DNA of 64,000 bases from Arthrobacter sp. U41. GTDB lineage: Bacteria > Actinomycetota > Actinomycetes > Actinomycetales > Micrococcaceae. The position numbers were made by a program, and so were the translations under genes. The DNA lies in contig NZ_CP015732.1 of the NCBI RefSeq assembly GCF_001750145.1, positions 2,108,001 to 2,172,000 on the forward strand, given 5' to 3'. Positions 7,900 through 16,937 of this stretch are shown piece after piece. Every line of letters begins with the position of its first letter. The stretch's first letter is position 1. The notes below the pieces were generated by a model. It was not told where the DNA came from. It ran no database searches and was given only the letters and a program-made list of their open reading frames with translations.

Positions 7900-8651
7900 A
7901 CGGCGGGAGATGCCACGAGGAGCACGTTTTTCCCGAACAGATCTTCGGTGTAGCAGCTGATGAGGACGAGGCGATTGGGTACGACCTGCCAGATCGGATG
8001 GTCCTTGAGCGAGGCCTTGTTCTCGGTGGAAATGGAATCCACCCGGTAGCTGATCTTGCCCGCGGCCGTTGTCACTTCGAAGATGTCCCCGGGGGCGGTG
8101 CCTGAACTGAGCCGGTTGAACGGTGCGTCCCGGCCTTCCCAGCTGTGGCCCATGATGTAGGTCGTGTTGGCGGACCCCGCGCCGGGGGCGCCGAAGTTCG
8201 TCACCCAATACCCGTCCAGGGAGACGGGCGGAACGATGGTCTGGGATTCGATTTCGGCCGGGCTGGGCTGCAACGGGTGGACCGCAACGTCAAAGCCGGC
8301 GGCCGGATAGACGACGCGAAGGGGTGCCGCCGCCGGGGGGAACGGGGGAAGTGCGGGCGGCTGTTCGGCTGCCGGTACCGGGGACGCGGTGGCGGCACCG
8401 GTACCGGCGGCGCCCGGAGCCTCAGCGCTGTCCGCCGGCGCGGCGGGAGCGGGGCTTTCCGGAATGACAAGCGCGGGCGCTGCCGGCGGGGTCGCGGCCA
8501 GCTCGGACCGGGCGGGGGTTCCCGGGCCGGACAGGAACGTCAGGACGAGGAATGCAACCAGACCGCAGGCCAGAAGCAGCAGGTCGCCGCGGTTCCAGGT
8601 CCGTGGCTTCGCGGTCGCTGAACGGTGGGCCGGGGAATGGAGGAAGGGCAT
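7896..8651 (-). CDS. Class F sortase
   Basis: A 251-residue cysteine transpeptidase anchored by one N-terminal helix (residues ~26-42, LLLLACGLVAFLVLTFLSG), then a Pro/Ala-rich linker to ~125 and the sortase barrel. Catalytic His169 lies in YIMGHSWEG, Cys233 in LVLISCYTED and an Arg in NRLVLI. ATG at 8651 is chosen because AAGGAG precedes it; the longer frame upstream is not credible. Immediately upstream on the same strand is a secreted protein with a hydrophobic C-terminus and basic tail, its likely substrate. A hairpin with a T run lies between them. Confidence 0.87.
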   Translation of the reverse strand: MPFLHSPAHRSATAKPRTWNRGDLLLLACGLVAFLVLTFLSGPGTPARSELAATPPAAPALVIPESPAPAAPADSAEAPGAAGTGAATASPVPAAEQPPALPPFPPAAAPLRVVYPAAGFDVAVHPLQPSPAEIESQTIVPPVSLDGYWVTNFGAPGAGSANTTYIMGHSWEGRDAPFNRLSSGTAPGDIFEVTTAAGKISYRVDSISTENKASLKDHPIWQVVPNRLVLISCYTEDLFGKNVLLVASPAV

Positions 8652-8673
8652 TGGAGCTCCTTCGTGAGTTCGG

Positions 8674-8712
8674 AAAAGGTCGGGGCACCGGCCCAAGCTG
8701 GTCCGGTGCCCC
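8674..8712 (-). terminator. Intergenic terminator/attenuator between substrate and sortase genes
   Basis: Read on the minus strand, GGGGCACCGG and CCGGTGCCCC (8703-8712 and 8682-8691) form a perfect 10-bp stem, followed by GACC and TTTT. It could let the abundant surface protein be made in excess over the sortase. Confidence 0.65.
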
Positions 8713-8728
8713 TTCGCCACAGCAACCC

Positions 8729-9472
8729 CTATGAGGTTGCGTCCGCGTCCTGCGCGCGTCCCTGACGCCTCACTGCGACTACCGAAGCGGCCGTGAGCAG
8801 TGCCGCGAGGCCTGCCGCCCATCCCGGAAGTCCGGCATCAGTCTCGCTGCCAACAGCGGTTTGAGCGTTGAATCCCCGGTTGACCGCGACTGCAGCAACG
8901 GCTGCGCCGGCACCTGACGGTACGACGGCAGCTGCGCCGGCTCCGGAGGGAACCTCTGCGTCTTCCCCGGGGGTTTCCACAGCGGGCGGAACCGTGGTGT
9001 CTCCGCCGCCGCCCGGATTCTCCTCTTCTTCCTCCCCTTCGTGGTCGTCATCGTCGTGGTCAGCTACGAGGCAGCCCTTGGCGGGGACCGGGTAGATGTC
9101 GGCGTGGCCGTTGTGCCCGTCCTTGTGCCCGTTGAGCCAGGCCTGCTCGGCCACAGTGATGACGACGTACGGGTTCTTCTCGGATCCCGTGGCGTGGCAA
9201 ATGGTGACCTTCTTCGATTCAGGTCCGTGGTCTCCGTTGTCGCCCGCCGGGCATCCGCCGGCCGGGGCCGGAACGATGTCGCCGTCGTGCACGCCCTGGG
9301 CGTTGTGTCCGTTGAGTCCGTTTTCGCTGATCGTGATTTCAGCGTAAGGATTCGACTCGGAGCCGGTCGCATGGCAGATGCTGATTTTGTCGTCTGGGCC
9401 GGCAATTGCGGGGGCGCTGGTAGCTAGTAGGGCAAGGCTGGCAATGCCGGCCGCTGCAAGGACTTTCTTCAT
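8729..9472 (-). CDS. Secreted surface protein with two ICHATG repeats, probable sortase substrate
   Basis: A 247-residue exported protein. Residues 1-24 are a signal peptide (MKKVLAAAGIASLALLATSAPAIA). Two repeats follow at ~28-75 and ~85-135, each with (I/V)(S/T)ICHATGSExNPY, an IT(I/V) strand, an NGH.. segment rich in His/Asp, and a closing P.P(A)xGC; the two Cys of each repeat probably form a disulphide. Then come an Asp/Glu-rich stretch, a Gly/Pro/Ala linker, and a C-terminal AGLPGW, a hydrophobic helix and RRQGR, the layout of a cell-wall sorting signal although no canonical LPXTG is seen. GGAG precedes the ATG. It is the first gene of a pair with the class F sortase. ICHATG repeats occur in many actinobacterial exported proteins; their function is unknown to me. 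Confidence 0.8.
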   Translation of the reverse strand: MKKVLAAAGIASLALLATSAPAIAGPDDKISICHATGSESNPYAEITISENGLNGHNAQGVHDGDIVPAPAGGCPAGDNGDHGPESKKVTICHATGSEKNPYVVITVAEQAWLNGHKDGHNGHADIYPVPAKGCLVADHDDDDHEGEEEEENPGGGGDTTVPPAVETPGEDAEVPSGAGAAAVVPSGAGAAVAAVAVNRGFNAQTAVGSETDAGLPGWAAGLAALLTAASVVAVRRQGRAQDADATS

Positions 9473-9935
9473 GGCAGTGCTCCATCTGGATCATTTTGGA
9501 CTGACCAGACTGCGGGAGATGGCGGCTCGAGGCCGAGCCGGCAGATTCACTCGGGTCCCAGATGTCCCTTATTACCCCTGCAGCGTTGTCCAGTAACTGA
9601 CAACTTCACGCTAGGCCGCACGACGCCGGCGGACACGAGTAATCACTACCCGGTGGACTACCGGTTCTTTAGACGGCACTACTGGGGCCGAAGTGATTAC
9701 TGGGGTCGAAAGCGGGTACTGGTGCCGGAGGTGACTACGTTGTCCCCAGTTTCGAAAGGTACGCCGTTGGGATGATTTTCGGGGCCCGATGTCCCGCACG
9801 GGCCGGTCGTTTCGTAGAGTTGGATGGCTATGGCTGTCGGCCCGCTCTGCTACTACTGGGAGCGAGCAGGAGGCGGTTTCCCGCCGGGCTCTTCTCCCGC
9901 CTCATTTACTCGGTATCTCCTAAGGACTCGTGGGC
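9473..9935. other. Gene-poor divergent region with imperfect repeats
   Basis: No gene is supported in these 463 bases between the divergent surface-protein and ABC-exporter genes. They should hold both promoters. Inverted repeat AGTAATCACT (9638-9647) / AGTGATTACT (9692-9701) brackets a small CCGGT..ACCGG dyad. From 9680 an imperfect direct repeat (TACTGGGGCCGAAG, TACTGGGGTCGAAA, TACTGGTGCCGGAG) recurs every 18-19 bases. Short open frames exist on both strands but lack credible starts. Confidence 0.5.
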
Positions 9936-11669
9936 ATGCTTGTCACCCTCATGCGGCGCTATTCGAAGCCGTATCTGCCATACATTGCGGCAGTCATTTT
10001 CTTCCAGCTCGCATCCACCATTGCGGCGCTGTATCTGCCCAGCCTGAACGCCCGGATCATTGACGAGGGCGTCTCCCGCGGCGATACGGGCTACATCTGG
10101 CGCACCGGCGGGGTGATGCTCGGCGTCGCCCTGATCCAGGTGGCCACCGCAATCGCCGGGGTCTACTTCGGGTCCAAGGCCGCCATGGCGTTCGGCCGCG
10201 ACCTGCGCCGCGGGGTGTTCCGGAAGGTCACGAGCTTCTCCGCGAAAGACGTCAACGTCTTCGGCGCCCCCACCCTAATCACCCGCGGCACCAACGATGT
10301 GCAGCAGGTGCAGATGCTGATGCTGATGGGCCTGAACTTCATGGTGGCCACGCCCATCATGTGCGTCGGCGGCATCTTTATGGCACTCCGCGAGGACCTC
10401 AACCTGTCCTGGCTGGTCTGGGTTTCCGTCCCGGTGCTCGTGGTGGTGGTGGGCTACCTCGTGGTCCGCCTGATGCCGCTCTTCCGTTCCATGCAGCTGA
10501 AGATCGACCGGCTCAACGGCATCCTCCGCGAGCAGATCATCGGCATCCGCGTCGTCCGCGCCTTCGTCCGCGAACCCCACGAGGCCGAGCGCTTCGGCGC
10601 GGCGAACAAGGACCTCACCGATGTCTCCCTGAAGATCGGCGCCCTGTTTGTCCTGATGTTCCCCGCGATCGGCATGATCCTGCACGTCTCCACCGCCGCC
10701 GTGCTGTGGTTCGGCGGCCAGCGCGTCGAGGCCGGCGAGATGCAGGTCGGCGCGCTGACGGCCTTCCTGCAGTACCTGCTGCAGATCCTGATGGCGGTCA
10801 TGATGGGCACGTTCATGGCCATGATGATTCCGCGCGCCGCGGTCTGCGCGGACCGCATCGGGGAGGTGCTCGACGTCGAACCCTCCATCCACGAGACGCT
10901 CACCCCGGTGGCGCCGCTGGAGAAGGCGGGCCGGGTCGAGTTCCGGAACGTGTCCTTCGCCTACCCGGGAGCCGAAGCGCCGGTGCTCAGCAACATCAGC
11001 TTCACCGCAGAGCCCGGCCAGACCGTGGCCATCATCGGCTCCACCGGCGCCGGCAAGACCAGTCTGCTGTCCCTGCTGCCGCGCCTCTACGACGCCGCCT
11101 CGGGCGAGGTGCTGCTCGACGGCGTCCCGGTCACCCAGCTGGACCGCTCGGAGATCACCCAGCGCGTGGCCATGGTGCCGCAGCGGCCGTACCTGTTCTC
11201 CGGAACCATCGAGCACAACCTGCGCTTCGGCCGGCCCGGAGCCACCGACGAACAGCTCTGGGACGCCCTCGCCGTGGCCCAGGCGGCTGACTTTGTCGGC
11301 GAGAAGAAGAACGGACTCGGCGCCCGGATCGCCCAGGGCGGCACCAACGTTTCGGGCGGCCAGCGCCAGCGCCTCTGCATTGCCCGGGCACTGGTCACCG
11401 AGCCCAAGGTCTTCTTGTTCGACGACTCCTTCTCCGCCCTCGACGTCGCCACTGACGCCAGGCTCCGCCGGGCCCTCAAGGCGAAAACCGCGGAGGCCAC
11501 CGTCATCATCGTCGGCCAGCGAGTCTCCACCATCGCCGACGCCGACCAGATCCTGGTGCTCGAGAAGGGCCGGATCGTGGACCGCGGAACGCATGAGGAA
11601 CTGCTGGAGAGTTCCAGCACCTACCAGGAAATTGTCGAATCCCAGCTGACTGCAGAGGCCATGGCATGA
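9936..11669 (+). CDS. Heterodimeric ABC exporter, subunit with degenerate ATPase motif
   Basis: A 577-residue half-transporter: six-helix exporter domain at ~10-300 and nucleotide-binding domain at ~330-570. Walker A GSTGAGKTS (~368), signature VSGGQRQR (~472) and Walker B FLFDDSFSALD (~493) are seen. The residue after the Walker B Asp is Asp rather than the catalytic Glu. ATG at 9936 is chosen over GTG 9930 because AAGGA is then 9 bases away. Its stop overlaps the next ABC gene (ATGA), so the two form one heterodimer. In such exporters (TM287/288, BmrCD) one ATP site is catalytically degenerate, as here. Substrate unknown. Confidence 0.9.
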   Translation: MLVTLMRRYSKPYLPYIAAVIFFQLASTIAALYLPSLNARIIDEGVSRGDTGYIWRTGGVMLGVALIQVATAIAGVYFGSKAAMAFGRDLRRGVFRKVTSFSAKDVNVFGAPTLITRGTNDVQQVQMLMLMGLNFMVATPIMCVGGIFMALREDLNLSWLVWVSVPVLVVVVGYLVVRLMPLFRSMQLKIDRLNGILREQIIGIRVVRAFVREPHEAERFGAANKDLTDVSLKIGALFVLMFPAIGMILHVSTAAVLWFGGQRVEAGEMQVGALTAFLQYLLQILMAVMMGTFMAMMIPRAAVCADRIGEVLDVEPSIHETLTPVAPLEKAGRVEFRNVSFAYPGAEAPVLSNISFTAEPGQTVAIIGSTGAGKTSLLSLLPRLYDAASGEVLLDGVPVTQLDRSEITQRVAMVPQRPYLFSGTIEHNLRFGRPGATDEQLWDALAVAQAADFVGEKKNGLGARIAQGGTNVSGGQRQRLCIARALVTEPKVFLFDDSFSALDVATDARLRRALKAKTAEATVIIVGQRVSTIADADQILVLEKGRIVDRGTHEELLESSSTYQEIVESQLTAEAMA

Positions 11670-13735
11670 GCACCAACGAGAAGGTCGACCTTCCGCCCCC
11701 GGGCGCCGGGCCGGCGACTGAATCCTCCGCCGCCGGGCCGGACGACGATTTCTACGAAGAGGAATTCAAACCCGGCGAGGCCGACGGCGGCATGTTCGGT
11801 GCCCTGCCCGCGAAGAAGGCCCAGCACTTCTGGCCCTCCGCGAAGCGGCTGATGGGGCTGCTCAGGCCCGAGCGGACCGGCATCATCGCCGTGCTCGCGA
11901 TGGTGACGGTCGCCGTCGTCCTCAATGTCGTGGCCCCCCGGATCCTGGGCCAGGCGATGGACGTGATCTTCGGCGGAGTCGTTGGCAAGCAGCTGCCGGC
12001 CGGCGGCACAAAGGAGCAGTTCGTCGAAGGGCTGCGGACCCAGGGCCAGGATAACTTCGCGGACATGCTCTCCAGGATGGATGTCATCCCCGGCGTCGGC
12101 ATCGATTTCCAGCAGCTCGCGTTCCTGATCAGCGTGGTGCTGGTGATGTACTTCGTCGCCAACATCTTCCTCTGGCTGCAGGGCTACGTCCTGAACATCC
12201 TGGTCATGCGGGTGGTCCGCCAGTTGCGCGACGACACCGAGAAGAAGCTCAATAAGCTCCCGCTGAACTATTTTGACACCCGCCAGCGCGGCGACATCCT
12301 CTCCCGGGTGACCAACGACGTGGACAACATCCAGCAGGCGCTGCAGCAGGCCTTCGCGCAACTGCTGAACTCGGCGCTGACGGTGATCGGCATCGTCATC
12401 ATGATGTTCATCGTGTCCTGGCAGCTGGCCCTGATTGCCCTGGTCGCGCTGCCGCTCTCGGCCGTCGCCGCCGGCATCATCGGCTCCCGCAGCCAGAAGC
12501 TCTTCGCAGCCCAGTGGAAGAACACCGGCGAACTCAACGGCCAGATCGAGGAATCCTTCTCCGGCCACGACCTCGTCCGGGTCTTCGGACGCGACGCCGA
12601 CATGCTGGAGCGATTCGACGAGCGGAACGAGGCCCTCTACCAGGCCAGCTTCGGGGCGCAGTTCGTCTCCGGCATGATCATGCCTGTCATGCAGTTCGTG
12701 TCCTACCTCAGCTACGTAGGAATCGCGGTCGTGGGCGGGCTGCGTGTTGCCTCCGGCGGGATGAGCCTGGGCGACGCCACCGCGTTCATCCAGTACTCGC
12801 GCGAGTTCACCCAGCCGCTCGGCCAGATGGCGGGCATGGCCAACATGCTCCAGTCCGGCGTCGCTTCCGCGGAACGGGTCTTTGAATTCCTCGACGCCGA
12901 CGAACAGGACGCAGAGACCGCCACGGAGAAGCTGCCGGCCAAGACCGACGGGCACGTCGACTTCCGGCACGTCACCTTCAGCTACACCCCGGAAAAACCG
13001 CTGATCGAGGACCTGTCCTTCACTGCGGAGCCCGGGCACACCGTGGCGATCGTCGGACCCACCGGTGCCGGCAAGACCACCCTGGTGAACCTCGTGATGC
13101 GCTTCTACGAGCTCCAGGGCGGCAGCATCACCCTGGACGGCGTCGACATCACCCATCTGAGCCGGGCGGAACTCCGGGCCAAGGTGGGCATGGTGCTGCA
13201 GGACGCCTGGCTCTTCGGCGGCACCATCTACGACAACATCCGCTACGGCAAGCTGGACGCCACCGAGGACCAGGTGATGGAGGCGGCGAAGGCCACCTTC
13301 GTGGACCGCTTCGTCCGCGCCCTCCCCGAGGGCTACAACACCATCATCGACGAGGAAGGCAACAACGTCAGCGCCGGCGAGAAACAGTTGATCACCATTG
13401 CCCGGGCCTTCGTGGCGAATCCCTCGCTGCTGATCCTGGACGAGGCCACCAGCTCGGTGGACACCCGCACCGAACTGCTTGTCCAGAAGGCCATGGCTGC
13501 CCTCCGCACCGATCGTACGAGCTTCGTGATCGCCCACCGCCTCTCCACCATCCGCGACGCCGACACCATCCTGGTGATGGAAGCCGGCCGGATCGTGGAA
13601 CAGGGTGCCCACGGGAAGCTGCTGGAACTCAAGGGCGCCTACCACCGTCTGTACATGTCCCAGTTCGCCGGCGAGGACGCGGAGACGGCCTTTTCGGAAA
13701 ACACGGCCGACGACGCCGCGGCGGTGCACAGTTGA
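11666..13735 (+). CDS. Heterodimeric ABC exporter, subunit with catalytic Glu and degenerate signature
   Basis: A 689-residue half-transporter. An acidic, Pro-rich N-terminal extension of ~45 residues precedes the membrane domain (~60-390) and the nucleotide-binding domain (~425-670). Walker A is GPTGAGKTT (~464), Walker B LLILDEATSSVD (~589) carries the catalytic Glu, but the signature is VSAGEKQL (~567) instead of LSGGQ. This complements the partner: its intact Walker B pairs with the partner's intact signature, and both degenerate elements meet at the other site. It overlaps the upstream gene by ATGA, and its TGA overlaps the TTG of the thioesterase gene. A periplasmic-side insertion around residues 105-145 (KQLPAGGTKEQFVEGLRTQ) is larger than in the partner. 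Confidence 0.9.
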   Translation: MSTNEKVDLPPPGAGPATESSAAGPDDDFYEEEFKPGEADGGMFGALPAKKAQHFWPSAKRLMGLLRPERTGIIAVLAMVTVAVVLNVVAPRILGQAMDVIFGGVVGKQLPAGGTKEQFVEGLRTQGQDNFADMLSRMDVIPGVGIDFQQLAFLISVVLVMYFVANIFLWLQGYVLNILVMRVVRQLRDDTEKKLNKLPLNYFDTRQRGDILSRVTNDVDNIQQALQQAFAQLLNSALTVIGIVIMMFIVSWQLALIALVALPLSAVAAGIIGSRSQKLFAAQWKNTGELNGQIEESFSGHDLVRVFGRDADMLERFDERNEALYQASFGAQFVSGMIMPVMQFVSYLSYVGIAVVGGLRVASGGMSLGDATAFIQYSREFTQPLGQMAGMANMLQSGVASAERVFEFLDADEQDAETATEKLPAKTDGHVDFRHVTFSYTPEKPLIEDLSFTAEPGHTVAIVGPTGAGKTTLVNLVMRFYELQGGSITLDGVDITHLSRAELRAKVGMVLQDAWLFGGTIYDNIRYGKLDATEDQVMEAAKATFVDRFVRALPEGYNTIIDEEGNNVSAGEKQLITIARAFVANPSLLILDEATSSVDTRTELLVQKAMAALRTDRTSFVIAHRLSTIRDADTILVMEAGRIVEQGAHGKLLELKGAYHRLYMSQFAGEDAETAFSENTADDAAAVHS

Positions 13736-14244
13736 GCGCCGCCGGCCGGGCCGCGGAGCCCCGGCGCATCGAGGTGCAGATCCCGATGCGCTGGGGTGAC
13801 ATGGACGCCTACGGACACATCAACAACGTCCAGCTCGTCCGGATCCTGGAGGAAGCCCGGATCGCGGCCTTCGGCCCGCCCCGGGGTCCTGGGTTGCCGG
13901 GGGTCGAACCCCCGGTGCCGCTCTTCAACACGGTCCCGGAGGGGACCCTGGCGCTGATCGTGGAGCACAAGATCCGCTACGTCCGGACCCTCGAGTACCG
14001 CAATGTACCGGCCCTGGTCCAGCTGTGGATCGGTGCCGTGAAGGGCGCCAGCTTCGACATCCATTATCTGGTCCTGGATCCCGTCACCCGCGAGGAGTGC
14101 GTCCGGGCCACGAGCCATCTGGCGTTCGTGGAGGAGGCCACCGGGCGGGTGCTCAGGCTTACGCCGGAGCAAAGGGACACCCTGGCCCCCTACATGGCCG
14201 TCCACGCCGCCCCGGCCGCGGACCCCGCCCACCCGGTCCGATAG
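13732..14244 (+). CDS. Acyl-CoA thioesterase, hotdog fold (4-hydroxybenzoyl-CoA thioesterase type)
   Basis: A 170-residue single-hotdog protein. RWGDMDAYGHINNVQLVRILEEAR at residues ~19-42 is the family signature, with the catalytic Asp in DMDAYGHINN. A central strand pair and EECVRATSHLAFVEEATGR complete the fold. TTG start overlaps the stop of the ABC subunit, so it is translationally coupled to the exporter operon. It would hydrolyse an acyl-CoA thioester in the cytosol; the acyl group is unknown, and a functional link with the exporter is only positional. Confidence 0.85.
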   Translation: MSAAGRAAEPRRIEVQIPMRWGDMDAYGHINNVQLVRILEEARIAAFGPPRGPGLPGVEPPVPLFNTVPEGTLALIVEHKIRYVRTLEYRNVPALVQLWIGAVKGASFDIHYLVLDPVTREECVRATSHLAFVEEATGRVLRLTPEQRDTLAPYMAVHAAPAADPAHPVR

Positions 14245-14335
14245 CCTCTACCTCGGTCCACCGATCGTCCCTAGAATGAACAACCGCGGGCAACCAGCCC
14301 GGAAGCCGTAGTCCGGAAGCCAAGGAGCACACATC

Positions 14336-14614
14336 ATGGTGAACAAACGAGCACAGATCATGGCGAAAAAGCGCAGGAAGAACGCCCGGAAGAAGACCTG
14401 GAAGGAACTCTCTCCGATGGCGAAGTTCGGCACGATCACCGCCGCCGTCGTCCAGCTCTCGCTCCTGATCGCAGCCCAGCGCGACATCTCACACCGCCCG
14501 GCCGAACAGATCCGGGGCAGCAAAACGTTGTGGCGCCTGGCGACCCTGGTCAACTTCGTCGGCCCGGGCAGTTATTTCACCTTCGGCGTCAAGCGGAGCC
14601 CGGCGGCCAAGTAG
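14336..14614 (+). CDS. Small membrane protein, PLDc_N-like
   Basis: A 92-residue protein with a very basic N-terminus (MVNKRAQIMAKKRRKNARKK) and two hydrophobic segments at ~32-48 and ~67-85 (TLVNFVGPGSYFTFG). The second ends like the phospholipase D N-terminal (PLDc_N) family of small two-helix proteins. ATG at 14336 follows AAGGAG by 9 bases. Likely embedded in the cytoplasmic membrane; function unknown. Confidence 0.72.
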   Translation: MVNKRAQIMAKKRRKNARKKTWKELSPMAKFGTITAAVVQLSLLIAAQRDISHRPAEQIRGSKTLWRLATLVNFVGPGSYFTFGVKRSPAAK

Positions 14615-14705
14615 CAGGCGGTCCCGCCCCGCCGCGGGGCTACTGTTCAGTAACTTTGGCGGCCGGCGGGACGGGGCGTCCGGCTTAAGCCTGTAAATTG
14701 AAAGC

Positions 14706-16937
14706 ATGACCCCAGCCAAAAAGCCTGCCATGCACCGTGCCCTCGGCATCTCCAAGGAGATCGAAGACGCAGCGTGGTTTGTCCTGGGGCCAGGGCTGCA
14801 CGGGAAACCGTCGGCCCTGGACCGACGCACCAAAACATGGTCGGTGCCGGCCGCCGCGGAGCTGCTGGACCGTCTCGAACGGGGGGTCCCGGATCCCAAA
14901 GCCCCCATGATGACCAACCTGCGGCAAAACCTTCAGGGCGCCTCCCGGGGCGCCAAGCAGTTGGCCGTCGAACTGCTCTTCCTGCAGTCCCTGCCGCTGG
15001 CACACGAGGTGAAATCCCTCAAGGTCAAACGCGCGCGGGTGGCCGAAGCCGCGTCCTGGCTGGAGCCGCCGCTGGAACTGCCGGACGAACTGTTCGCCGG
15101 CATGACGGACCACGGTGTCATCCGGGACCGCACCGCCGAGTTCAACTGGACCATCTGGGACCACCTGAAATGGCTCTGCCGGTTCGTGCAGCACGTCGCG
15201 CAGCGTCCGGCAGGCGACGTCGCTGCGGCGGTCAAGGATCCGCTGGCGTTCCACCGGCTGGTTGCCGGCACGGCCGACGACCAGCCGGCCATCCGCCGCA
15301 GCATCGAATTCCTGGTCTGGCCCGGCTACTTCGAGCCCGTGGTGGCCGACGTTGAGCGCCAGGAGATCCGCGACGCCTTTGCCTCCCTCGTGGGCGGCGC
15401 GAAGGGCGACAGCGACGAGGACGTCACCGCCGATATCCACCGCATCCGGCTGCACCTCGACGAACAGGCCGGCCAACGGATCGACTGGTACTCCCGGCAA
15501 CTGGTCAGCCAGTGGCGCAAGGTCGGCGACCCCGGTCGGCGGGCCTGGCTGCTGCGCACCCACCACGACAATGCCGAGCTCCTCGGCACCTGGCAGTCCG
15601 AGGAGACAGTGACGCTCGACGTCGAGCACCTCCGCCTGCTGGACCCCGGCGTCACCGCCGGGCTGGTCCAGCATGCCGTTGACGAGGACTATCAGCACCT
15701 CGGCTACGTGGAACGCGAGGACACCAAAACCGCCGTCTTCGCTTTCCTGACCGTGATGAAACCCGGCGACCTGACTTTGTCCCAGAGCTCCGGCACGGTC
15801 CGCGTGGGTGTGGTCCTCGGTGAGCCTGAGCACCACGAGGACAACCGCCGGCTGCGCCGGAAGGTGCGCTGGTTCGACGAAACCCACAACATGACCGAGC
15901 TGCCCCGCCACGTGCAGCGGCAGCTGGCAACCTCCGGCATCGTGGTGGACATCACCCGCGTCATCCAGGCGCTGGAAGCGCTGCTTCCGGCCGAAGCGGA
16001 AGCCGAGCCGGACGACGGCGCCGAGCCGGCCGCCGTCGTCGAACCCGCCTGCGAAGGGTTCCGCCCGCTGACGCCGGAGTTCGCCGCATCCCTGCACATG
16101 GACCTCGAGCCGCTGCAGGAGATCGCCGAAATGCTGGAGGAGAACCGGCAGCTGGTGCTGTACGGTCCGCCCGGTACCGGCAAGACGTACCTGGCCAAGC
16201 ACCTGGCCGCCCAGCTCGCCGGCGACACCACGGACGAACGGGTGAAGCTGGTGCAGTTCCACCCTTCGTACGCCTATGAGGACTTCTTCGAGGGCTTCCG
16301 TCCGGACAAAACGGAGGAAGGGCAGGTGTCCTTCAAACTCGTGGCCGGGCCGCTGCGCCGGATCGCCGAAGAGGCCGCCAAACCCGGGAACGAAAGCAAA
16401 CCGTACTTCCTGATCATCGATGAGATGAACCGGGCGAACCTCGCGAAGGTCTTCGGCGAGCTGTACTTCCTGCTCGAATACCGCGATGACCGGATCTACC
16501 TGCAGTACAGCCCGAACGAGCCCTTCACGCTGCCGGACAACCTCTACATCATCGGCACCATGAACACCGCGGACCGGTCCGTTGCGATGATGGATGCGGC
16601 CATCCGCCGCCGCTTCTCCTTCATCGAGCTGCACCCCAAAACGGAACCGGTGAAGGGAACGCTGTTGCGGTTCCTGCAGGCCCGGGACCTGGACACGACG
16701 CCGGCCCTGCTGATGGACGCGCTCAACGACGCCATCGATGAATGGGACCGGGACCTGATGATCGGCCCGTCCTACTTCATGAAGAAAACCGCCCAGAGTT
16801 CCAAGGGCCTGCGCCGGATCTGGAAGTACGAGTTGATGCCGCTGCTCGAGGAGCACTACCACGGCCAGCTGAACCGCGCGCAGTTGGAGGAGCGCTTCGG
16901 ACTGGACCAGCTGCTTGACCGCCTTGCGCGCGTCTAG
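14706..16937 (+). CDS. mcrB: McrB-type AAA+ GTPase of a modification-dependent restriction system
   Basis: A 743-residue motor. Residues 1-~450 are a long N-terminal region without a domain I recognise; it is where McrB proteins carry their modified-DNA reader. The AAA+ module has Walker A YGPPGTGKTY (~485-494), Walker B YFLIIDEMNR (~566) and the McrB signature MNTADRS (~619). In E. coli, McrB binds modified cytosine sites and translocates DNA on GTP hydrolysis while McrC cuts. Its end overlaps the McrC gene by 23 bases, which fits a stoichiometric complex. The unfamiliar reader region means the recognised modification cannot be inferred. Confidence 0.88.
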   Translation: MTPAKKPAMHRALGISKEIEDAAWFVLGPGLHGKPSALDRRTKTWSVPAAAELLDRLERGVPDPKAPMMTNLRQNLQGASRGAKQLAVELLFLQSLPLAHEVKSLKVKRARVAEAASWLEPPLELPDELFAGMTDHGVIRDRTAEFNWTIWDHLKWLCRFVQHVAQRPAGDVAAAVKDPLAFHRLVAGTADDQPAIRRSIEFLVWPGYFEPVVADVERQEIRDAFASLVGGAKGDSDEDVTADIHRIRLHLDEQAGQRIDWYSRQLVSQWRKVGDPGRRAWLLRTHHDNAELLGTWQSEETVTLDVEHLRLLDPGVTAGLVQHAVDEDYQHLGYVEREDTKTAVFAFLTVMKPGDLTLSQSSGTVRVGVVLGEPEHHEDNRRLRRKVRWFDETHNMTELPRHVQRQLATSGIVVDITRVIQALEALLPAEAEAEPDDGAEPAAVVEPACEGFRPLTPEFAASLHMDLEPLQEIAEMLEENRQLVLYGPPGTGKTYLAKHLAAQLAGDTTDERVKLVQFHPSYAYEDFFEGFRPDKTEEGQVSFKLVAGPLRRIAEEAAKPGNESKPYFLIIDEMNRANLAKVFGELYFLLEYRDDRIYLQYSPNEPFTLPDNLYIIGTMNTADRSVAMMDAAIRRRFSFIELHPKTEPVKGTLLRFLQARDLDTTPALLMDALNDAIDEWDRDLMIGPSYFMKKTAQSSKGLRRIWKYELMPLLEEHYHGQLNRAQLEERFGLDQLLDRLARV

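Noticed and set aside
9638..9777. Small plus-strand peptide frame ending in TPLG, with an aromatic/Arg-rich middle
   Set aside because: No start codon or ribosome-binding site; its regularity comes from the 18-19-bp DNA repeat.
11621..13729. 702-codon minus-strand frame opposite the second ABC subunit
   Set aside because: Shadow of a high-GC gene with all ABC motifs on the plus strand; no ribosome-binding site.
14685..16862. Long minus-strand open frame (725 codons) opposite mcrB
   Set aside because: Composition is that of a reverse-complement shadow (Val/Gly/Gln/His/Arg-rich, no domain); the plus strand has all McrB motifs.
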